Source: Candidatus Gastranaerophilales bacterium (GTDB lineage Bacteria; Cyanobacteriota; Vampirovibrionia; Gastranaerophilales; Gastranaerophilaceae). From it: DNA of 64,000 nucleotides. The stretch is taken from positions 1 to 64,000 of the forward strand of contig CAAGEQ010000014.1 in NCBI GenBank assembly GCA_900768915.1. The letters are read 5' to 3'. The position numbers and the translations under genes were made by a program. The notes beneath the pieces were generated by a model. That model saw only the letters and a program-made list of their open reading frames with translations, had not been told where the DNA came from and searched no databases. Shown here piece after piece: positions 59,332 through 64,000 of this stretch; position 1 is the stretch's first letter, and every line of letters begins with the position of its first letter.

Positions 59332-62300
59332 TTAATCACCAAAGATGTAGAATGGTACATCATTTTTTAGTGCGTAATCTTTTAAAAATTCAGTTCTTAG
59401 ATTATTTTCTTCTAAAAACTCTAATGGTTTTTCTATATTCTTTTCTTCATTCATTTCATAGGCAAACACACCCATTACAGTTTTTGGGTTAGAAATATAC
59501 ATTTCGTTATAAGAACGGTTACCTTTTCTATGGTTAGAATTTATTGTTGCGAGTTTTTTTATGATTTTTTCTTGAAGTTCTTTCGGTTGAATTTCTGTCA
59601 TTTGTTTATCTTTATTTTTTTTATAGAATTTTACATATTCTTCATCACTCATGCCAGTTTCTTCTTTAATTAAATCAGAGATATATTTTCTATCGGATTC
59701 TCTGTATCCATCAAAGATGTATCCATCTTTAAAATTATCAATTGATTTACCACAGCCAGAACCAGCATCTGTATTACCGCCACCATAAACATAATCTGCA
59801 GGGACATCTAATATTATACCTTGTGGTCTAAAGAATCTGTACTTTGTTTCAGGGCGTTCAGCATAACTTACAGATAACAATGCATCTGAATTTGGAAGTG
59901 CAAATGCATCAAATTTTGCAAGTTGGTTTGCATAATCAAGTCCGTGTACAAAGAACTTTATGTTTCCTGTTTCTGTTTCTGTTTCAACTTGTTTTCGGTC
60001 GATATTATCAATTGCTTTTGCTTTTATGCCACGACTTTTCGAGCCTTTTGGAAAACCTAGTTGTTCCCAATTTTCGACTTCATTGAATTTTACGACAACA
60101 AGACCTGATTTATCTTTATAAACTCCTTTAATATTTGTACTGCCATCATCATTTACAAATGTTATATGTTTTTCTATTTCACTTGTTTTTGGCATTTTGG
60201 TTACAGGTAACAATGGTTGTGATTTTTTTAATTCATTTATGTAATCATCTATTTTAGCAATTGAACTATCATAAGTTTCTTCTAAATTATTTTTAGTAAT
60301 AGAAGTTTCTTTTAATGACTCAATATTTGCTTTAGTTAAAATCGTTTCCAATTCAAAGTTATTATTTTGTTGTAAGTCAAATGCAACTGATTGCATGGCT
60401 TTTGTTTTCTCGGCATTTAAGTCTTTTGAATTTATATTATCTATCCAATTTTGATTTTTTATCATTGTATATAATTTTATTTGTTCTTCTTTTGATAGTT
60501 TGAATTTCTTTGTGATAAAGTGTGTATCAAAACTACTTTCATTAGGATTGGTTATATCTTTAAAACCTTCTGCTTTTGCAATATTTTGCATTAAGGCACT
60601 TAATAAAAGTATTTTTTTATCTGAACTGTTTAATTTTTCAAATTTATCAGATTGAGAAATTTTTTGAATCACTTTTAATGATTGTTTTAAAAGGTCATAA
60701 TTCATATCGTCATAACCTTTTTTATCAATATTTGTTCTTAATTCAGGTAATGTATCAACAAGATTGTTAATTAGTTCTTCAATGGATTTATTGTTTGAAT
60801 GTATTTTGTTGTTTTCAGAGAATTTAATAACATTTTTTCTTAAATCTTCAATAACTTTTTGAGTTTTTGGATTTTTGATTTCTGCCAACTTTTTACCATT
60901 ATTAAGATTTACTGGATAACCAACAATTGCATATCCTGTTTCATTATTAGGGTTTTTGTGAAGTTCAAAACCATAGTAATCAAAAACTTTTTGTTTTTCT
61001 GTATTTGAAAGAGTTGAGTTATCTATCTTATCAAGTACATCGTTTATAAATTCATTTTTTGAGTATTCTTGAGATATTTCAAGTTCGTCAAATTCATTAT
61101 TATCCATATCTTTAAGTGTATTAGATAAATTATAAAGAGTTTTGTTGAATTCATTTATTTTATCATTGCTTAAATCGTTTGTTTCAATACCAATTGATTT
61201 TACAATATCTGGTAAAATTGAACAATATTCTTCTGCTGTTGTTGGTATCAGTGGATAATATTCTTTGATTTTAGGTGAAAGTCCTAACAAATCGGCATTT
61301 GTTGATATTAAATCTTTCAACATTTCTTTTTTACCAGCAATAGATATTTCATTTAAATTTTCTACTTGATACAAATATTTGAATTGTGATGCCGCAATTA
61401 TACCAGTACCATTTAATAGATTTATGACATCTCCTATTTTATTTTTAAGGTCTTTAAAGTCTTTGTATGAAACATTTTCAGCAACATCATTTATTTCTGT
61501 TGCATCTAATTCTGAATTTTCATCTTCTGGATTTTTTAATGCTAATAATTCATTTACATAATCTTTTCCATATTCATCACTAGTTTTAAGCAATATAGTT
61601 AAATTTTGAGCATTAAATCTAAAATCTGTATTATTAGATTTTTTCATTTTTGCTAATTCTAATAAATACTCTTTATCTTTAAATTCGTGGTTTACTAAAT
61701 TTTTGATATCATAAGCATTAAATCTTCTTGTTAAGTTACCTTTTTTGTCTTTAGCTTTTATATTACGCAAATTATCTGTTAAATGTTTATCAATTTGTGA
61801 ACATTGAGTTAAAGTAAGTATTTCATCGCCATTTAGGTTGATATGAAATGAATTTTTGTCATTTTCATTGATTAATGTAGTTGTATATTCAGAATCAATC
61901 TCATTAGCCTTAATAATATTTTTTATATCTCCAGAACCATACATTGGAAATTCTCTATTATCCGAATATCGTATATTTTTGTTTAACAATTCATCGAAAA
62001 GAGGCTTGTTTTTCTTTTCTGATTCTAATAGTTGTCTAATGTCGTATGGAGATTCAAATCGTAATCGTTCATTATTATTAAATTGTGAAGATACTTTTAA
62101 ATTCATAAATTTAGTAATATCTTCTTTTGGGTAGTCTTTTCTTAAGTTTAAGAACTGAATAATGGAATCTGCTTCGTATTTTGGTCTAACATTACCATCA
62201 TAATTTACTATTGTTGAATTTAAAAGTTTTTGCGTAAAATCTTTATCAATTTCTGATGCTTTGACAATTTCTTTTATATCAAAAGTGCTTGAAAATCTTG

Positions 62301-64000
62301 TATAATATTCGATTTGATTTTTATAATTTTTCTCTTTAATTTTAGCATTTATAAGATATTTTGTTAAATTTAAATCTATTGCTGCTGCTTCTGCTAAATT
62401 CTCGATTTCTATTGAGTTATATATATTTCTTATTGAACCATATTTATCTTCTTTTTTATTAATAATGTCTAATAAAAATTCTTTGTTTTCAGGAGGATTA
62501 TCTAATATTTTTTTTATTTGACGGTTTGAAAATTTTGAATATTTACTACCATCATATTGTGTTTCTTCCATATTTAGTAAATCAACTGCGAAATCTCTTT
62601 CTTGTTTAGGTAATTCTACTAAATATTTTGCAAATTTAGCATCGTTTATTCTATATTGCGTTTGATTATATTCATTCGTATATTTTAAATTTATAAGATA
62701 ATTAGTAAAATCTTTATCTATTTGAGCACAATCAATCAGACCTGGAATAGCATCAATATCAAATCGACTAGAACCTCTATCATCAAATTCATCTTGTTTA
62801 TTAAGTAATTCTATAGTGTAATCTTTATCTTTCTGTCCAGCTTTTACCAAAGAAGAAAGGTCTTTTCCATTATAAAGTCTGTAGTTACCTTTTTCAGTTT
62901 TTAAATTTAGGAGAGTTTCAGTAAAATCCTTATCAAAATGCAAAGACTCGACAACTGAGATAATGCTGTCAGCATCACGCATTCGCCAATTATTATTTTT
63001 ATCTTTTAAATTCACAACATATTTTGTTGTCTCTTTATCATTTTGATAAGACTTTATTATATTATTTATACCAATAAAATCTCCATTAAATCTACTAGAA
63101 TAATCACCATCGCTTTCAGGATATCTTCGTTGCGCAAACAATTCAAGTGCATAGTTTAATTCTTCATCATTTTTAACTGTATCAGCTATTTTAAAAAGAT
63201 TAGTTTTATATTCACCAGATAAACCTGATGGTTTTGCAATTTTTTCATATAAAACAGTTTTGTTGTAACCATTTGAATCTTGGTAAAATTCATAAGGTAA
63301 GTTGTATGTGTCAACATTATTATCTTTAATGTATTTTAGAACTTTGTTATAGTTTTTTATATCGCCTTCACCATTATGCACTATTTGATGAAATAAATAA
63401 TTATTGAATGCAAGATTATTCTTTTTAAATTCAGATTTTAAACTATACGAATGCAATGCTTCTTTGTAATCATTATTAGTTACTGATAAGTAGTTAGTGT
63501 CACCATATCTTAAATTGTTAGTACATTTGTTTAATTCTATTAGTTTGGTGATACTTTTGATATCAAATCTGTTTTCTTTTGATTTAGTATATAAAAATTC
63601 AAACAATTTATCTGTATCAACGTCACCATAATCATTTTGCGAAATTATGTTAGAAATATTTGCTATATCAGGCATTAATTCAGATTTATCAGATGCTGGC
63701 ATGTATTTTATGCCAAGTTTTTTACTTTCCGGAGTTAATGAATTGACGTATTCTTGAACACTTTTAATATCGTCACGATTGATGAAACTTTCTATTTCAG
63801 TTTTAGTGATTTTTTGTTTATCATCTGATGTTGATAAATCAATAGGATATTCATTTAAAACAGAGTCTATTTGGGACATAGATTTAGAAAAATTTTTTAA
63901 TGACAATTCTGGACTATCAAAATTGGAGAAAGTTGATATATCAACGTTCTTATTCTCCTTGAAGTCTTTTAATTGTTCTATATATTTATTAACGTTTTCT
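59332..64000 (-). CDS. Giant repeat protein, partial at the window edge
   Basis: The reading frame stays open to the right edge, so the true start is outside; the TTG codon at 63906 is internal. At least 1550 residues are visible. From about 61430 to 63150 there are roughly 14 repeats of 35-45 residues of the type RF-x3-DI-x2-L-x6-DKDFT-x2-LLN, probably an alpha-solenoid. Next comes an HD-hydrolase-like region where ALLHDIGK reads ALMQNIAKA, so the metal site is lost (about 60300-60620). The last 330 residues form a block with FRPQGIILDVPADYVYGGG and RSYNEMYISNPKTVMGVFAY. I know no family with this build. It could be an exported effector or surface protein. Confidence 0.6.
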   Translation of the reverse strand, partial: ENVNKYIEQLKDFKENKNVDISTFSNFDSPELSLKNFSKSMSQIDSVLNEYPIDLSTSDDKQKITKTEIESFINRDDIKSVQEYVNSLTPESKKLGIKYMPASDKSELMPDIANISNIISQNDYGDVDTDKLFEFLYTKSKENRFDIKSITKLIELNKCTNNLRYGDTNYLSVTNNDYKEALHSYSLKSEFKKNNLAFNNYLFHQIVHNGEGDIKNYNKVLKYIKDNNVDTYNLPYEFYQDSNGYNKTVLYEKIAKPSGLSGEYKTNLFKIADTVKNDEELNYALELFAQRRYPESDGDYSSRFNGDFIGINNIIKSYQNDKETTKYVVNLKDKNNNWRMRDADSIISVVESLHFDKDFTETLLNLKTEKGNYRLYNGKDLSSLVKAGQKDKDYTIELLNKQDEFDDRGSSRFDIDAIPGLIDCAQIDKDFTNYLINLKYTNEYNQTQYRINDAKFAKYLVELPKQERDFAVDLLNMEETQYDGSKYSKFSNRQIKKILDNPPENKEFLLDIINKKEDKYGSIRNIYNSIEIENLAEAAAIDLNLTKYLINAKIKEKNYKNQIEYYTRFSSTFDIKEIVKASEIDKDFTQKLLNSTIVNYDGNVRPKYEADSIIQFLNLRKDYPKEDITKFMNLKVSSQFNNNERLRFESPYDIRQLLESEKKNKPLFDELLNKNIRYSDNREFPMYGSGDIKNIIKANEIDSEYTTTLINENDKNSFHINLNGDEILTLTQCSQIDKHLTDNLRNIKAKDKKGNLTRRFNAYDIKNLVNHEFKDKEYLLELAKMKKSNNTDFRFNAQNLTILLKTSDEYGKDYVNELLALKNPEDENSELDATEINDVAENVSYKDFKDLKNKIGDVINLLNGTGIIAASQFKYLYQVENLNEISIAGKKEMLKDLISTNADLLGLSPKIKEYYPLIPTTAEEYCSILPDIVKSIGIETNDLSNDKINEFNKTLYNLSNTLKDMDNNEFDELEISQEYSKNEFINDVLDKIDNSTLSNTEKQKVFDYYGFELHKNPNNETGYAIVGYPVNLNNGKKLAEIKNPKTQKVIEDLRKNVIKFSENNKIHSNNKSIEELINNLVDTLPELRTNIDKKGYDDMNYDLLKQSLKVIQKISQSDKFEKLNSSDKKILLLSALMQNIAKAEGFKDITNPNESSFDTHFITKKFKLSKEEQIKLYTMIKNQNWIDNINSKDLNAEKTKAMQSVAFDLQQNNNFELETILTKANIESLKETSITKNNLEETYDSSIAKIDDYINELKKSQPLLPVTKMPKTSEIEKHITFVNDDGSTNIKGVYKDKSGLVVVKFNEVENWEQLGFPKGSKSRGIKAKAIDNIDRKQVETETETGNIKFFVHGLDYANQLAKFDAFALPNSDALLSVSYAERPETKYRFFRPQGIILDVPADYVYGGGNTDAGSGCGKSIDNFKDGYIFDGYRESDRKYISDLIKEETGMSDEEYVKFYKKNKDKQMTEIQPKELQEKIIKKLATINSNHRKGNRSYNEMYISNPKTVMGVFAYEMNEEKNIEKPLEFLEENNLRTEFLKDYALKNDVPFYIFGD

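Noticed and set aside
59332..60100. ADP-ribosyltransferase toxin domain at the end of the giant protein
   Set aside because: RSYNEMYISNPKTVMGV recalls an ART strand, but the other catalytic motifs are not visible, so I do not claim it.
59332..63906. TTG at 63906 as the start of the giant gene
   Set aside because: The frame continues without a stop to the window edge, so the gene is simply truncated; there is no ribosome site at the TTG.
1..64000. tRNA, rRNA, known riboswitch or insertion sequence
   Set aside because: I looked for T-arm motifs, rRNA-like conserved stretches and transposase motifs in the gaps and saw none; a covariance-model scan would be decisive.

Overview
The window looks like a chromosomal segment of an AT-rich diderm bacterium from the non-photosynthetic sister lineage of Cyanobacteria (Vampirovibrionia/Melainabacteria, most likely a gut Gastranaerophilales). 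This is an inference. An outer membrane is implied by CMP-Kdo synthetase, a TolC-type channel, a Skp-like chaperone, an MCE protein and a two-partner-secretion exoprotein. Cyanobacteria-type genes are a Ycf45-like ATPase with a C-terminal R3H-like segment, a Tic20-like membrane protein and a SigF-like sigma factor joined to the prepilin peptidase gene. I saw no photosynthesis genes, tRNA, rRNA, CRISPR array, transposase or phage genes.

Layout. 1-403: gene-free, with a 32-bp direct repeat and an imperfect hairpin. 404-1880: anti-sigma factor, ECF sigma factor and a Spy/CpxP-like periplasmic protein, resembling a Cnr-type envelope or metal sensing module. 1944-5252: RqcP, a ROK sugar kinase and a GAF-GGDEF-HD signalling protein. 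5404-10378: condensin genes smc-scpA-scpB. 10365-12122: an unknown protein with a phosphoribosyltransferase-like motif. 12304-16143: accD-accA, a small exported or anchored protein, prmA and kdsB. 16224-26506 (minus strand): ferredoxin, deoB, upp, MCE protein, uvrB, tmk, an orphan solute-binding protein, lepA, a zinc-ribbon membrane protein and a TolC-like protein. 26643-32037: a Bax inhibitor-1 family protein, the Ycf45-like ATPase, a candidate small RNA and the nifU-nifS iron-sulfur operon. 32204-34940: three poorly known proteins, including a membrane-anchored Hsp20-like protein and a protein with a calpain-like Cys-His-Asn arrangement. 35097-43308: pgk, a coiled-coil protein, pilD-sigF, an exonuclease, a TSCPD protein, dgt, an S1 protein, maf and skp. 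43610-47113: the large exoprotein. 47232-53553: a degenerate GGDEF response regulator, a PLP enzyme, a PilZ protein, a TPR protein and priA with a PC4-like gene. 53633-64000: unknown proteins, an LRR-like protein, Tic20-like, TPR, rsfS, rpiB, two small genes and a giant repeat protein cut by the right edge.

Two themes cross these regions. First, at least eight genes lack a Shine-Dalgarno sequence and instead carry a TATAAT-like box 6-7 nt before the ATG, which suggests that leaderless transcripts are common here. Second, several unknown proteins share an Asn/Lys-rich N-terminus ending in a short V-S-F-[KGS] motif, which may be a lineage-specific sorting or processing signal. The best candidates for undescribed biology are the calpain-like protein, the giant repeat protein, the WCT/LRR protein, the small RNA at 29645-29785 and the leaderless promoter architecture.
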